This document shows, one piece after another, positions 1 to 9,254 of a DNA stretch of 64,000 nt; positions within the stretch are counted from its first letter, which is position 1; every line of letters begins with the position of its first letter. The stretch is taken from assembly GCA_029856145.1 (NCBI GenBank), contig JAHQWK010000032.1, positions 1 through 64,000 of the forward strand, written 5' to 3'. This stretch comes from Promethearchaeia archaeon (GTDB lineage: Archaea; Asgardarchaeota; Lokiarchaeia; Sigyniarchaeales; SOKP01). Under the pieces are notes generated by a model, which had not been told where the DNA came from, did no database searches, and worked only from the letters and a program-made list of their open reading frames with translations. A program made the position numbers and the translations under genes.

Positions 1-1
1 A

Positions 2-913
2 CCATATGATGAGTCTCTTGGATTTTCTAAACTTGTAGATTTGTATAATCAAATGGGTAAGTACTTAAATCCTGAAACAACCTTTCATATAACTGAAGAG
101 TTAGCTCGTACATTCTTGGGTAAAGAAACTGTACTTTCAAGAGATTATTTAACTTTTGAAAATAAACAAGGGGAAATTATTGCTTTTACCGGTTTATCCA
201 TTACTCCAATGGTTAAAGACGATTTTGTCACTGTCTATGCAGTACAACCGGAATATATTGATTCAGATCTCCCTGGAAAATTAATTGATGCTACTTTGGA
301 TCTTAAAAAGAAGTTAAATGTTCCAAAATTTTTATTTCAAACAATTGGAGATCTATCAGCACCCTTTGATGAGAAATTAGACAGTTTAGGATTTAGTCCA
401 GTTAATTACACTTGGTCAATGCGTTTAGATAATTTCGATTTATTTTCACACCCGGGGATTCCAGAAGGTATTATCATTAAGAATCTAAAGGAGATGGATG
501 ATTTTGCCAGTACTGTTAATGTATTAAATGAGGCTTTCGCAGATTCTTTTATGTATAAACCAATTACCAAAATTAGATGGAAAAAAATAACGGAAACTTT
601 TAAAAAAAATCATATTGTTGAACATTGCGTTGCATATGAAGATGATAAATTTATTGGAATATGTGATATTTATCTAAATCCTGAACAAGATCAAAGTGGA
701 CTAATTGCAAATTTTGGTGTTCTTCCTGACTATCAACATCGTAAAATTGGGAGCGCCCTGCTCGCATCTGGAATTGAAACCCTTCGTAATAAAGGATGTA
801 AAAAAATTAAGTTGGGTGTTGATACTAAAAACGAAAAAGCCTTGGGACTCTATAAAAAGTTTGGTTTTTATGTGAAGAATAATTTGACCCAGAAAACATA
901 TCAAATTATATGA
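2..913 (+). CDS. GNAT-family N-acetyltransferase, 5' end cut by window
   Basis: Probable acetyl-CoA dependent N-acetyltransferase; substrate unknown. The last ~150 residues form a typical GNAT domain: the acetyl-CoA binding loop reads QHRKIGSALL (R-x-x-G-x-A type), followed by the strand and the 'NEKALGLYKKFGF' segment usual at the end of the fold. The first half looks like a second, more divergent GNAT-like domain, so this is probably a tandem-domain protein. The first usable start inside the window is a TTG at 41, but the frame is open to the window edge and the residues before it (YDESLGFSKLVDLYNQM) look like coding sequence, so the real start lies upstream. No operon partner is visible; the next gene starts about 170 bases downstream. 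Confidence 0.8.
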   Translation, partial: PYDESLGFSKLVDLYNQMGKYLNPETTFHITEELARTFLGKETVLSRDYLTFENKQGEIIAFTGLSITPMVKDDFVTVYAVQPEYIDSDLPGKLIDATLDLKKKLNVPKFLFQTIGDLSAPFDEKLDSLGFSPVNYTWSMRLDNFDLFSHPGIPEGIIIKNLKEMDDFASTVNVLNEAFADSFMYKPITKIRWKKITETFKKNHIVEHCVAYEDDKFIGICDIYLNPEQDQSGLIANFGVLPDYQHRKIGSALLASGIETLRNKGCKKIKLGVDTKNEKALGLYKKFGFYVKNNLTQKTYQII

Positions 914-1084
914 TTGAATAATACATTCTGTATCTCTTATATTAAAGATTTATTCGTTGAAGGAAGAGGTTCAATCACCTATTTTTTCTAGGAATAATGC
1001 TTATTTAATTCATTATATTTAAAGAAAATAGTAAATATAATTCATGTTAATACAATTCAAAAAAATAAGTTTAAATGATTACCC

Positions 1085-1900
1085 TTGTTTAGAAGAAAAG
1101 TAAAGATTTCTAGAATAAAAAAAGGTAAGAAAGAAGAGACAGATGATATCATTCTATATGAAAGTCCAATTGATTTGTATATAAATTCTAATCCTTTAGT
1201 AAATATAATTTGTCTTGCTAAAGATCTAAAAGAACTCTCAATAGGGTTTTTGTTTTCAATAGGGGTAATTGATTCAATGAAAGACATTAAAGAAATCAAG
1301 GTGAATGAATTAGAAAATGCTATTTTTGTGGAATTAAAAGAGGAAGTTAAGTTTAATATTGAAAACCTTGATATTAATCCAGTAAGCCGTGTAGTTGATA
1401 CAACTTGTGGCATTTCATCTCCATGGCGTAATGTTATTAAAGAAAGTTTAGAAAAATCAAATGTAAAAGATGCCATTAAAGCAAAGGATTATATAAAAAT
1501 TAAAGCAAGCACCATCTTTTCTGCCATAAAACAGATGCAAATAAATACTCCGCTTTATCGAGAAACTGGTGGTTGTCATGGAGCCGCAATTTTTGATTTT
1601 AATGGAAATTTATTAAGTGTTAAAGAAGATATTGGTAGACATAATGCTATTGATAAAGTTATTGGAGAGATGTTACTGAAGGACCATGATTTTAAAGGAA
1701 TCTTTCTAACCTCAACAGGTCGATTGACCGGAGATTCGGTTTTAAAAGCTATTAGAGCTAAAATTCCTGTTGTTGTTTCTCTCTCTGCAGCAATAGAGTC
1801 TGGAATTCGATTAGCTTTTGCTTATGGAATTACTTTAATTGGTTTTGCCCGTGGAGCTAGAATGAATATTTATTCTCATCCGAATAGAATAGAACTTTAA
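1085..1900 (+). CDS. fdhD: FdhD/NarQ-family sulfurtransferase for formate dehydrogenase maturation
   Basis: FdhD proteins pass sulfur from a cysteine desulfurase to the Mo/W-bis-pyranopterin cofactor of formate dehydrogenase. Support: 271 residues (usual family length), the 'VVDTTCGISSPW' loop, 'ETGGCHGAA', and the 'VKEDIGRHNAIDKVIG' and 'TSTGRLTGD' signatures. The mobile loop carries one cysteine (C108) where many bacterial members have a CxxC pair; a second cysteine sits in the GGCHG motif where a hydrophobic residue is usual. TTG at 1085 is the only start available, since an in-frame TGA lies three codons upstream. No formate dehydrogenase gene is in the window. Family identification is firm; the exact client enzyme is inferred. 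Confidence 0.9.
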   Translation: MFRRKVKISRIKKGKKEETDDIILYESPIDLYINSNPLVNIICLAKDLKELSIGFLFSIGVIDSMKDIKEIKVNELENAIFVELKEEVKFNIENLDINPVSRVVDTTCGISSPWRNVIKESLEKSNVKDAIKAKDYIKIKASTIFSAIKQMQINTPLYRETGGCHGAAIFDFNGNLLSVKEDIGRHNAIDKVIGEMLLKDHDFKGIFLTSTGRLTGDSVLKAIRAKIPVVVSLSAAIESGIRLAFAYGITLIGFARGARMNIYSHPNRIEL

Positions 1901-1908
1901 TGTTTTTA

Positions 1909-3057
1909 TTAAATCTTCCAAATTCCTTCTTTATATATAATTTTATCATCTGCTATTATTTTTGATCCTGGTTTCTTCATATCTTTTAAAATGTCCCAAT
2001 GAATTGCGCTTTCATTTTTAGACCCTAATTCTTTAAATCCATCCCCGAGAGCAACGTGAATTGTACCTCCCATTTTTTCATCAAAAAGCATATTTTTTGT
2101 AAATTGAGTAATACTATAATTAGTGCCAATTGCAAATTCACCTAATCTGTCAGCATTTTCAATTTTTAATATTTCTTGAAGGAATTCTTCACCTTTATCT
2201 GCAGTAGAATTTACAACTTTTCCGTCTTTGAACTCTAAATAAACATTTTCAACTTCATTGCCTAGATGTATAGCTGGATATGTAAACCGAATATGGCCAT
2301 TTACTGAATCTTCTACTGGACATGTACATATTTCACCATCTGGTAAATTTTCTTGCCCACTACAATTATCCCACTTTCTTCCTTTCATAGATAATTTTAA
2401 ATTAGTATCCTCTCCTATAACTTGTATTTCATCTATTTTATTCAAATATTGAGTATATTTTTCTTGTTCTTCTTTGATTTTTAACCATTCTTGTATAGGA
2501 TCTTCTTTATCTAAAAATAAGGATTTTGTTATAAAATCAGTATAAGAAAATAGATCCATGTTAGCTTCTTGAGCTAAAGAATGGCAAGGAAAAGGAATAC
2601 CTATCCACCTAGCTTCTTTATTTGAAACTCTGTCATAAAAAACATCCCAAAGTTCTTTTATTTCTGGTGAACCATAACGCTTCGATATCAATTTAGGATT
2701 AATTAAACTCAAATTTTGTGTGTTATACTCACCAGCGATAGCAATCATACAATCAAATTCCTTATGTATTGTTTTCCTAATATCATCTACATAGGTTAAT
2801 TGCTCTTCAGAAGCATATTTGAATAACATTTCTTCTTGGCCTTCAATATATGGAAGCAAGAGTGGATGCCCCCCCGCTTTTATTATTTCAATATATAAAG
2901 CTCGGAAAAGCTCCTCTGCTAATGGTGGTCCTAATACAAATACTCTATCTCCTTTTGTCACTTTAATCGAATAATTTACTGCTAATTTTGCAAGTTTCTC
3001 AAAGAAAGGATTAATCATATTTGGATTAATCACTAATTCTTTATAATGCTTTCTCAT
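1909..3057 (-). CDS. M29-family aminopeptidase (thermophilic metalloprotease family)
   Basis: Probable cytosolic leucyl/general aminopeptidase of family M29 (AmpS/AmpT/PepS type), which removes N-terminal residues from peptides with a two-metal centre. The 382-residue length is typical. Expected metal ligands are all visible: E242 in 'LPDGEICTCP', E307 in 'LGEFAIGTN', H334 in 'GTIHVALGDG', and H353 and D355 in 'AIHWD'. The N-terminal domain contains the usual GDRVFVLGPP strand. The gene runs convergent with fdhD, leaving only 8 bases between the two stops. An internal ATG at codon 14 is an alternative start that would better match shorter homologues. Confidence 0.88.
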   Translation of the reverse strand: MRKHYKELVINPNMINPFFEKLAKLAVNYSIKVTKGDRVFVLGPPLAEELFRALYIEIIKAGGHPLLLPYIEGQEEMLFKYASEEQLTYVDDIRKTIHKEFDCMIAIAGEYNTQNLSLINPKLISKRYGSPEIKELWDVFYDRVSNKEARWIGIPFPCHSLAQEANMDLFSYTDFITKSLFLDKEDPIQEWLKIKEEQEKYTQYLNKIDEIQVIGEDTNLKLSMKGRKWDNCSGQENLPDGEICTCPVEDSVNGHIRFTYPAIHLGNEVENVYLEFKDGKVVNSTADKGEEFLQEILKIENADRLGEFAIGTNYSITQFTKNMLFDEKMGGTIHVALGDGFKELGSKNESAIHWDILKDMKKPGSKIIADDKIIYKEGIWKI

Positions 3058-3190
3058 TAGAGATATGCTATATAAATTCTATTAGCTCAATTATGGATTT
3101 AAATATAGCCAGAATTTAAATAAAATTTCTATTTTATTATTTTATATTTAAAATAATATCGAAAAGACTAACATTTATTGGTATATTATA

Positions 3191-3619
3191 ATGGAGCATA
3201 AAAAAGGAGTAATTTTGTGTATAATTGGTGGGGCCGTGATGCTAATTAGCTCACTAACGGGACGTGTTGGTTTCTTAGGAACAATTCTGAGTTTACTTTC
3301 TGGATTTGTTGGACCAGAGATACAAGCAGTTATAGAAATAATTTTAAATGTATTTAGTTTCATTGCATTGGGTGGTGGTATATCAGTCATTATTGGGGCA
3401 TTAATTGCGGGTTACAGTTCAGATTTTGCTGGTAGATTAATAGTGGGGATAGGAATTGGTTCTAGTTTAATTAGTCTAATTATTCTACTTATTACAAGTA
3501 TTTTCGGTGGAACTACCATAGGTGAATTACCTTTAATACTTCTAAACACTTTTAATGGAATTTTTGGCCTCGCGGGTGTTATTTTAGCTATTTTTGCTAG
3601 AAGAATGTTAAAGGACTAA
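3191..3619 (+). CDS. small four-helix membrane protein of unknown function
   Basis: A 142-residue protein made almost entirely of hydrophobic segments (about residues 6-28, 42-66, 72-90 and 95-135), with Gly-rich turns and a positively charged C-terminus (ARRMLKD), so an integral membrane protein with four or so helices. I do not recognise a named family. It starts with ATG after an AT-rich stretch (3120-3180) that could serve as its promoter, and is followed by an 11-base T run at 3657-3667 that fits an archaeal terminator. It is flanked by a divergent aminopeptidase gene and by hdrB, neither obviously linked to it. Confidence 0.7.
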   Translation: MEHKKGVILCIIGGAVMLISSLTGRVGFLGTILSLLSGFVGPEIQAVIEIILNVFSFIALGGGISVIIGALIAGYSSDFAGRLIVGIGIGSSLISLIILLITSIFGGTTIGELPLILLNTFNGIFGLAGVILAIFARRMLKD

Positions 3620-3656
3620 AATTTTACACCAAAATTGTTAATACTTATTTTCAATA

Positions 3657-3667
3657 TTTTTTTTTTT
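3657..3667 (+). terminator. T-run transcription terminator
   Basis: Eleven consecutive T about 40 bases after the stop of the small membrane protein gene and before hdrB. Archaeal RNA polymerase terminates at such runs without needing a hairpin; assignment is from position and composition only. Confidence 0.5.
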
Positions 3668-3773
3668 AATTATAATATTATCATTCTAATTTAATAGAGA
3701 GAAGATTTTTAAAAAATTCAATATTTACAAATACAAATTAATGTTAATATCAAATATTATAAGATGACTTAAA

Positions 3774-4658
3774 ATGGCTAAAGCAAAAGAATATAAAATG
3801 TTTCAAGGATGTGTTATAGGCAATAGAATTCCTTTTATTGAAGCTTCAGCAAGAAAAGTATTTGACAAACTTGGAATACAAACTTCTGATGCGGCATTTG
3901 CATGTTGTCCTGATCCAGTAGGATTTAATAGTACTGATCATCTCAGTTGGATGGCAATGGGTGCACGAAATCTTACCATTGCTGAAGGAGAAGGAAAAGA
4001 CATAATATCTTTATGTAATGGATGCTTTCAAACATTGAAGCTTGTTAATGAAGAATTAAAATATGATGATCATGAAAAGGAACACATCAATAAGATCTTA
4101 AAAACAGTTGGAAAGGAATTTAAGGGAAATATTAATGTGAAGCATTTTGTAGAAGTATTACATGAATATGTTGATAAAATAAAGGAAAATATAACCAAAG
4201 AACTAAGTGGTTTGAAAGTTGCGTGTCATACTGGTTGCCACTATAATCGACCCTCAGAAAAAGTTCAAACTGATGATCCTATGAATCCTGTAAAATTAAG
4301 AGAAATCGTTGCTGCAACTGGAGCAACTCCTGTTGATTATGAAGAAGAGATGCTTTGCTGTGGTACTGGTGTGGGAAATTCTGAGGAAGAACCAGCAATG
4401 CAAATATTAGCAAACAAGTTAACAAGTGCAACGAATGCTGGTGCTGAAGCAGTAATTGTAAATTGTCCAGCATGTTTCCAACAATTTGATAACAATCAGA
4501 AGAAAGCAGGAGAAGTTGGAGGGAAAACATTTGGTATTCCCGTTTTATATGTAACTGAATTACTAGCTCTGGCTTTTGGTGAAAAACCTGATGATCTGGG
4601 CTTGAAATTCCATCGAACTAGATTAACTTCGTTTTTAGAAGAAAAGGGTCTAAAATAA
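3774..4658 (+). CDS. hdrB: HdrB-like heterodisulfide reductase subunit B (two CCG domains)
   Basis: HdrB carries the non-cubane 4Fe-4S clusters that reduce the CoM-S-S-CoB heterodisulfide (or a related disulfide) in complex with HdrA and HdrC. Both cysteine-rich CCG domains are intact: C13, C44-C45, C81/C84 in the first (spacing C-x30-CC-x35-CxxC) and C155, C195-C196, C231/C234 in the second, with an extra C151. Length (294) is typical. The gene stands alone: no hdrA, hdrC or mvhD neighbour is present in the window, which is unusual for an operon-borne subunit. In Asgard archaea, which lack a full methanogenesis pathway in most lineages, the disulfide substrate is uncertain. Confidence 0.92.
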   Translation: MAKAKEYKMFQGCVIGNRIPFIEASARKVFDKLGIQTSDAAFACCPDPVGFNSTDHLSWMAMGARNLTIAEGEGKDIISLCNGCFQTLKLVNEELKYDDHEKEHINKILKTVGKEFKGNINVKHFVEVLHEYVDKIKENITKELSGLKVACHTGCHYNRPSEKVQTDDPMNPVKLREIVAATGATPVDYEEEMLCCGTGVGNSEEEPAMQILANKLTSATNAGAEAVIVNCPACFQQFDNNQKKAGEVGGKTFGIPVLYVTELLALAFGEKPDDLGLKFHRTRLTSFLEEKGLK

Positions 4659-4729
4659 AATCAGAATCCTATATTTAATTTTATTTACTTTACCAATTTA
4701 TTTATTAAATTTGATAAATAAGTAAAACT

Positions 4730-5899
4730 CTAATTATTTTGAATTAATAACTCTATCTCAACTAATATATTTTCAGGCATGTTCTCTAAAATCCCTTGGG
4801 AAGATTTAGAATTTCCTCCTCCCTTCCCTCCACATTTTTGGATCAGTTGTTGTAATAATTTGTTGGAATCTACTATTTCATTTGGAGAGAGTAATCTAAT
4901 TTTGTTACCTTCAAATGTTACAATAATAAGTGAATTTGAAGGAAAATTTTCTAAAGATTTGTTTAAAACCTTTATATCAACATCAAAATCGATATAAAAT
5001 AGTGAAACATCGTTGATTTTTTTTAAAGGCGATTTAGAAATTGACTCTAATAACTTGATAGATAATTCTTTATGTTGTTCTTGTATATTATCGATAAAAT
5101 CTAAGCGTTTTTTAAGTAATTCCTTCAGTTTTATTAAAGGAGAGTTGATGTCATTGGCTAGTGTTATTACATCTAAATCGATACTTGAACTCATTTCTAA
5201 AGCTTTATTTCCTACAACATACCGGATTGCATTTCCCTTTTTAAATTCATAGATAAACACAGTACCTATTTCTGTAGAATTTTTCACATGAGTTCCCCCA
5301 CAACATACTAAATCTAAATTGTGAATTTCCATTAGACGTATATGAGATTCATTAGGAATAACACTTCTTATTTTATTAGAGGATTTTTCAGCTTCTTTAT
5401 ATGGAATTATTTTTGCGTTGATTACTAAATTATCAGAATTACAAATTTTATTCACATCAATTAAGATTTCTTTCAATTGTTCATAATCTATTGTTGGAGA
5501 GATTTGGAGAAAAACCTCTTCAAAATTAAGATTAGCACGAACCGTGTCAATATTATATTTATTTTTTAATAAAGCTGAAAATATGTGTTGAGAAGTATGA
5601 GCTTTCATTATTCCATAACGATATTCCCAATCAATTTCTCCATCAACCTCATCTCCAATTTTTACCTTGTTTTTAAAATCAGAAGAAATATGATGTAAAA
5701 TACTTTCTCCATCTTTAGTTACCTTATCAACTTTAAATTTGAGGTTTCCTATTGTTAAATATCCCCGATCACTAGCTTGATTCCCGCTTTCAGGATAAAA
5801 TAGAGTTTTTTCAAGCAGTACCCCTTCGTCATTAACCGCTATTATTTTTGCTACAAATTTGGTCTTATATGCATGTTCCCAGTATAATTTTTCAGACAT
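4730..5899 (-). CDS. alaX: AlaX-type alanyl-tRNA editing protein, long form with C-terminal extension
   Basis: Trans-editing enzyme that hydrolyses mis-acylated Ser- or Gly-tRNA(Ala). The N-terminal part matches the beta-barrel linker plus editing core of alanyl-tRNA synthetase: the zinc motif H101-T-S-Q-H105 and the second zinc motif C199-C200-G-G-T-H204. Residues ~240-389 form a coiled-coil and a C-Ala/DHHA1-like tail ending with 'KCGGKGGGNSKSSQG', the glycine-rich nucleic-acid binding loop of that domain. At 389 residues it is the long (AlaX-L) type. A second, shorter AlaX is encoded at 47826-48533. Convergent with hdrB. Confidence 0.9.
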   Translation of the reverse strand: MSEKLYWEHAYKTKFVAKIIAVNDEGVLLEKTLFYPESGNQASDRGYLTIGNLKFKVDKVTKDGESILHHISSDFKNKVKIGDEVDGEIDWEYRYGIMKAHTSQHIFSALLKNKYNIDTVRANLNFEEVFLQISPTIDYEQLKEILIDVNKICNSDNLVINAKIIPYKEAEKSSNKIRSVIPNESHIRLMEIHNLDLVCCGGTHVKNSTEIGTVFIYEFKKGNAIRYVVGNKALEMSSSIDLDVITLANDINSPLIKLKELLKKRLDFIDNIQEQHKELSIKLLESISKSPLKKINDVSLFYIDFDVDIKVLNKSLENFPSNSLIIVTFEGNKIRLLSPNEIVDSNKLLQQLIQKCGGKGGGNSKSSQGILENMPENILVEIELLIQNN

Positions 5900-6099
5900 T
5901 ATAGGAACCTTGTTTTTTATTCTTACTTCTTTAATAAAATTAATATTAAATTATATCAATTAGTAATTACACTTATTTCTATTTTTAAATTTCAAAACAG
6001 CATCATATTAAACTGATATATAAAATTTTTTTTAACTAATTAATCATAATATCTATCTTGAAATTTAAAATCAAATTAATAATTAGGAAGTGAGAGTTA

Positions 6100-6297
6100 A
6101 TGCCAATTATTATGATTGAAGGACCTCCTCGTGATATTGAAACAAAACGGAAACTTGTTAATCAATTTACAAAGTTATTTAAAGAAATTTATGGATATCC
6201 TGAAGACTTTACTCATATTTCAGTAATTATCCGGGAAAATAATCCTGAAAATGTAGGTGCAAATGGAGAATTATTAATAGATAGAAACAAAATGTAG
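6100..6297 (+). CDS. 4-oxalocrotonate tautomerase-family enzyme
   Basis: A 65-residue member of the tautomerase superfamily: after removal of the initiator Met the protein starts with the catalytic proline (MPIIMIEGPP), and the beta-alpha-beta subunit is recognisable (helix 'RDIETKRKLVNQFTKLFKEI' with the conserved 'HISVIIREN' strand). Such proteins form hexamers or dimers and move protons in enol/keto substrates; the natural substrate here is unknown. ATG at 6100 follows a purine-rich 'aggaag' that may act as ribosome binding site. No aromatic-degradation genes lie nearby. Confidence 0.88.
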   Translation: MPIIMIEGPPRDIETKRKLVNQFTKLFKEIYGYPEDFTHISVIIRENNPENVGANGELLIDRNKM

Positions 6298-6307
6298 AAG
6301 AAAAATA

Positions 6308-6329
6308 TTTTTTTTTTTTTCAAAAAAAA
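6308..6329. terminator. bidirectional T/A-run terminator
   Basis: Thirteen T followed by C and eight A between the convergent tautomerase (+) and MtaB-like (-) genes. It provides a T run for transcripts arriving from either side. Position and composition only. Confidence 0.5.
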
Positions 6330-6361
6330 TTTATTTTTATTAATAATCGCATATTTTTTAA

Positions 6362-7675
6362 TCAAATAATTTTCCCAAACAAATTAAACCCCTCAACTTT
6401 AACTATTTTAATGTTAACAAATTTGCCGAATTCACCATCGTAATTAGCTATAAATATATTTTTATACGCATAATTTCTGCCAAACCCTTGATTTGGCTCT
6501 GTACCTTCATGTAAAACTAAAACCTCTCCCTCCCAGCCTTTCCACTTTTTATTTATTTCACTTAAACTATTTCGGAAAACGCTGGATAATCTTATAGATC
6601 TTTCTTTTATTAATTTGCTACCTAATTGTTCCATTTGTTTTGCCTTAGTTCCTGGTCTAGCTGTGAATTTTGAAATATTTAAAATCTCAGGTTTTAGCCA
6701 TTTTATGAAATTAATAGTTCTAAAGAAATCGTATTCCGTTTCACCTGGAAAACCACATATTATATCAGTGGATATAGTTAGATTCTTAAATTCTTTCCTT
6801 AAAAAATCAATGTTATCAATAATGTCAGAGATTAAATATTTTCTTTGCATTCTTTTAAGGACATCATTACTTCCGGATTGAATTGGAATATGTAAAAAAC
6901 GGTATACTTTAGGTTGGTTAAAAATTGATATTAACTGCTCTGTATTATTAATTAAAAAGCTAGGATTAATCATCCCAATTCTTAGAAAGAATTTATGATC
7001 TATAGAGACAATGTTTTTCACAATATCTGCTAATGTTGTTCCATTATAATCATATGTGCTACAATCTTGAGAAGTTAAGTAAATCTGTTTAATTCCCTGT
7101 TTTAATTGGTACCCAACATTTTTTATAATGCTGTTAGGTTCATAACAGTTTAACTTCCCTCTTGCATTTTTTACACAACAATATGTACAAGAGCCTAAAC
7201 ATCCTTCTGAAATCGGAATAATTCCTGTGATTTTTCCACGCGGATGATAAATTGGATATGCTGCTTTATCAATTAATTTATCTGATTTGAGTACAAGATT
7301 TTTCTTTCCGCTTTTGATTTCTTGAAATATCTCTGGTAGATCTATAATATTATTCAAATTGATTATTGCGGCAAATGAAGGAGTGATTCTTTTAATGACT
7401 TCAATGTAATTAGTGGCTATGTGAGGTAAGCACCCTGCAATAATGATATGTTTATTAGGATTTTTGTGAAATTGTTTATGTAAATTTTCTAAACGTGCTT
7501 TTATTTTATTTTCGGTTTGTTCTTTGACAGCACACGTATTAATAATTAAGAATTGAGCATTTTCCAACGATGTTTGAGTGTAATTCGCGTTCATCAACAC
7601 ATTTATGATTATATATGAATCTGCTTTATTAGAAGCACATCCATAAGTTTCAATATAGAATGAGTTTTCTTGCAC
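6362..7675 (-). CDS. archaeal/eukaryotic-type tRNA t6A37 methylthiotransferase (CDKAL1/MtaB-like)
   Basis: Radical-SAM methylthiotransferase that converts t6A to ms2t6A at position 37 of tRNAs reading ANN codons. Domains in order: N-terminal UPF0004 domain with the three cysteines of the auxiliary 4Fe-4S cluster (C13 in 'YGCASNKADS', C48, C82); radical SAM core with CxxxCxxC (C159, C163, C166) in 'EGCLGSCTYC'; a C-terminal TRAM RNA-binding domain from about residue 375. The 437-residue length and 'YGCASNKADS' motif favour the archaeal/eukaryotic e-MtaB subgroup over MiaB. Not obviously in an operon. Confidence 0.9.
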   Translation of the reverse strand: MQENSFYIETYGCASNKADSYIIINVLMNANYTQTSLENAQFLIINTCAVKEQTENKIKARLENLHKQFHKNPNKHIIIAGCLPHIATNYIEVIKRITPSFAAIINLNNIIDLPEIFQEIKSGKKNLVLKSDKLIDKAAYPIYHPRGKITGIIPISEGCLGSCTYCCVKNARGKLNCYEPNSIIKNVGYQLKQGIKQIYLTSQDCSTYDYNGTTLADIVKNIVSIDHKFFLRIGMINPSFLINNTEQLISIFNQPKVYRFLHIPIQSGSNDVLKRMQRKYLISDIIDNIDFLRKEFKNLTISTDIICGFPGETEYDFFRTINFIKWLKPEILNISKFTARPGTKAKQMEQLGSKLIKERSIRLSSVFRNSLSEINKKWKGWEGEVLVLHEGTEPNQGFGRNYAYKNIFIANYDGEFGKFVNIKIVKVEGFNLFGKII

Positions 7676-7803
7676 TTTAGTCCATTTTTAAAAAATATAA
7701 TAATTTATAAAAAGAACTTGATTATTAGGTATTAAAAACGTTTTTTAATTAAAATAATCTATTATTTAAAAAATACAAGTTAATCATTTAAAGATTGGTT
7801 AAA

Positions 7804-8262
7804 ATGACAAAGAAAATCAAATATGCTTATTGTAAAGGTTGTAAACAAGAAGTTGAAACATCAGCGAGAAAACCATTAGATACCATGCAAAAAGTAGCTT
7901 GGGGAATGGCAATTATAGCAACATTAGGGATTGGAGCCATTGCATACGGAATATATTTATCCAACAGACCAAAAACGTATTGCTCGACGTGCTTCACAAA
8001 ACTAGAGTATTCTGATAAACCTTTTGTAAAACCAAAAAAGAAACGTGAAGATATGACACCAAAAGAAAGAGTACTAGATAAAGCAGGATTAATAGAAGAA
8101 GAACCTGAGAAAGAAGAACCTCCTAAAAAGAAACCAGAAGCAAAGAAAAGGAAAAAAAAGGAAGAAAAAGAAGACAAAAAGTCAGTCTGTCCATATTGTG
8201 GAGAAACATTGGATGAGGAATACGCAACTTGCCCCTTCTGCCAAGTTCCATTAAAATCATAA
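7804..8262 (+). CDS. zinc-ribbon membrane protein with basic linker
   Basis: Unrecognised small protein. N-terminus has CxxC (YCKGC), then one hydrophobic segment (about residues 30-50, WGMAIIATLGIGAIAYGIYL), then a second CxxC (YCSTC), a long Lys/Glu/Pro-rich charged linker, and a C-terminal zinc ribbon with two CxxC knuckles (CPYCG and CPFC). The two N-terminal knuckles flanking the membrane segment could form one zinc site; the C-terminal pair forms another. A TTG three codons upstream (7795) is also possible; I prefer the ATG. Function unknown. Confidence 0.7.
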   Translation: MTKKIKYAYCKGCKQEVETSARKPLDTMQKVAWGMAIIATLGIGAIAYGIYLSNRPKTYCSTCFTKLEYSDKPFVKPKKKREDMTPKERVLDKAGLIEEEPEKEEPPKKKPEAKKRKKKEEKEDKKSVCPYCGETLDEEYATCPFCQVPLKS

Positions 8263-8385
8263 GTTATTAAAAAGATATCAAAAAATTCTAATAAAAATAA
8301 ATAATAGTAAAACTAATTATTAAAATATATAATTTTGAAAACCTAAACTAAATTTAATTTAAAAATATAATAAGATGAGATAATT

Positions 8386-9153
8386 ATGCCACGTGCATCT
8401 CGTAAAGCTCCTGATAGAGAACCAGATCCACTAGATTTATATTCCACATGGGATCTTAGAATCGCAAAAGTAATTTTTTACGGTCTTATAGTTGGTACAG
8501 CCGTTCTTGTGCTTGGAATATGGTTTGTAATTATCACTGCTATAGGTCCATCTTGGGAATTTTTCTTAACGCTCCATCTTGGATTTCAGATTGCTTTAAT
8601 AGCTGGTGTTGTTACTGGGCACCTGTTTTTATTGGTTTTATTCTATACTTTATTTCGAGGAGGTATGGTTAAACTATGTAAATCACTATTTAAAGACCGT
8701 CGATTGGCAAAAAAGTGGGAAGACTATTCAACTCTAAGATTACTTGTTGGTGTTGCATTATTTAGCTTATATTTTACTATAATTGCACTTTTAATTGGTA
8801 TTCTTCCATATACATTTTGGAATGCCATTTGGAATTTATGGCTATGGATGCTGGCGCATTTTGGGATTGGATTATGGATCCTATGGGTAGGAGCTATGAT
8901 CTTTGCTTTCATAGGGATTGTCCTCATAGGATTTATTCTTTGGAATCATGGTGTATTCTGGGTCCTCAAACATGTAAAAACAATTGAAGATGAAATGGAA
9001 GTTGAAGAACGTATCAAGAAAGAAGCCTTAAAAGAAATGGATGAAAGAACACTTCAATCAATATATAAAAAGGAAACTGGTAAGAAACCAATACACAAAG
9101 GAAAAGAAACCAGAGGCTATATTGAGTGGAAGAAAAAGCAGATGATTAGTTAA
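8386..9153 (+). CDS. multi-pass membrane protein of unknown function
   Basis: 255 residues with four clear hydrophobic segments (about 30-55, 63-92, 118-142, 155-190) rich in Trp and Phe, a positively charged N-terminus and a charged cytoplasmic C-terminal tail (~residues 200-255) that looks helical. No family recognised. It follows the zinc-ribbon membrane protein by about 120 bases on the same strand and may be expressed near it. ATG at 8386 is well placed after an AT-rich leader. Confidence 0.7.
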   Translation: MPRASRKAPDREPDPLDLYSTWDLRIAKVIFYGLIVGTAVLVLGIWFVIITAIGPSWEFFLTLHLGFQIALIAGVVTGHLFLLVLFYTLFRGGMVKLCKSLFKDRRLAKKWEDYSTLRLLVGVALFSLYFTIIALLIGILPYTFWNAIWNLWLWMLAHFGIGLWILWVGAMIFAFIGIVLIGFILWNHGVFWVLKHVKTIEDEMEVEERIKKEALKEMDERTLQSIYKKETGKKPIHKGKETRGYIEWKKKQMIS

Positions 9154-9254
9154 ACTTTAATTCAAATTTTTTACATTATCTTTTTTTTAAAATTCTTAAA
9201 AATCTTTAAATTTTTTTGCCAAAATTATTGAAATATATCTGAATTAATACTTTC

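Noticed and set aside
7827..8177. Ser/Phe-rich 116-codon frame on the minus strand
   Set aside because: It is the antisense of the Lys/Glu-rich linker of the zinc-ribbon membrane gene; no protein family features.
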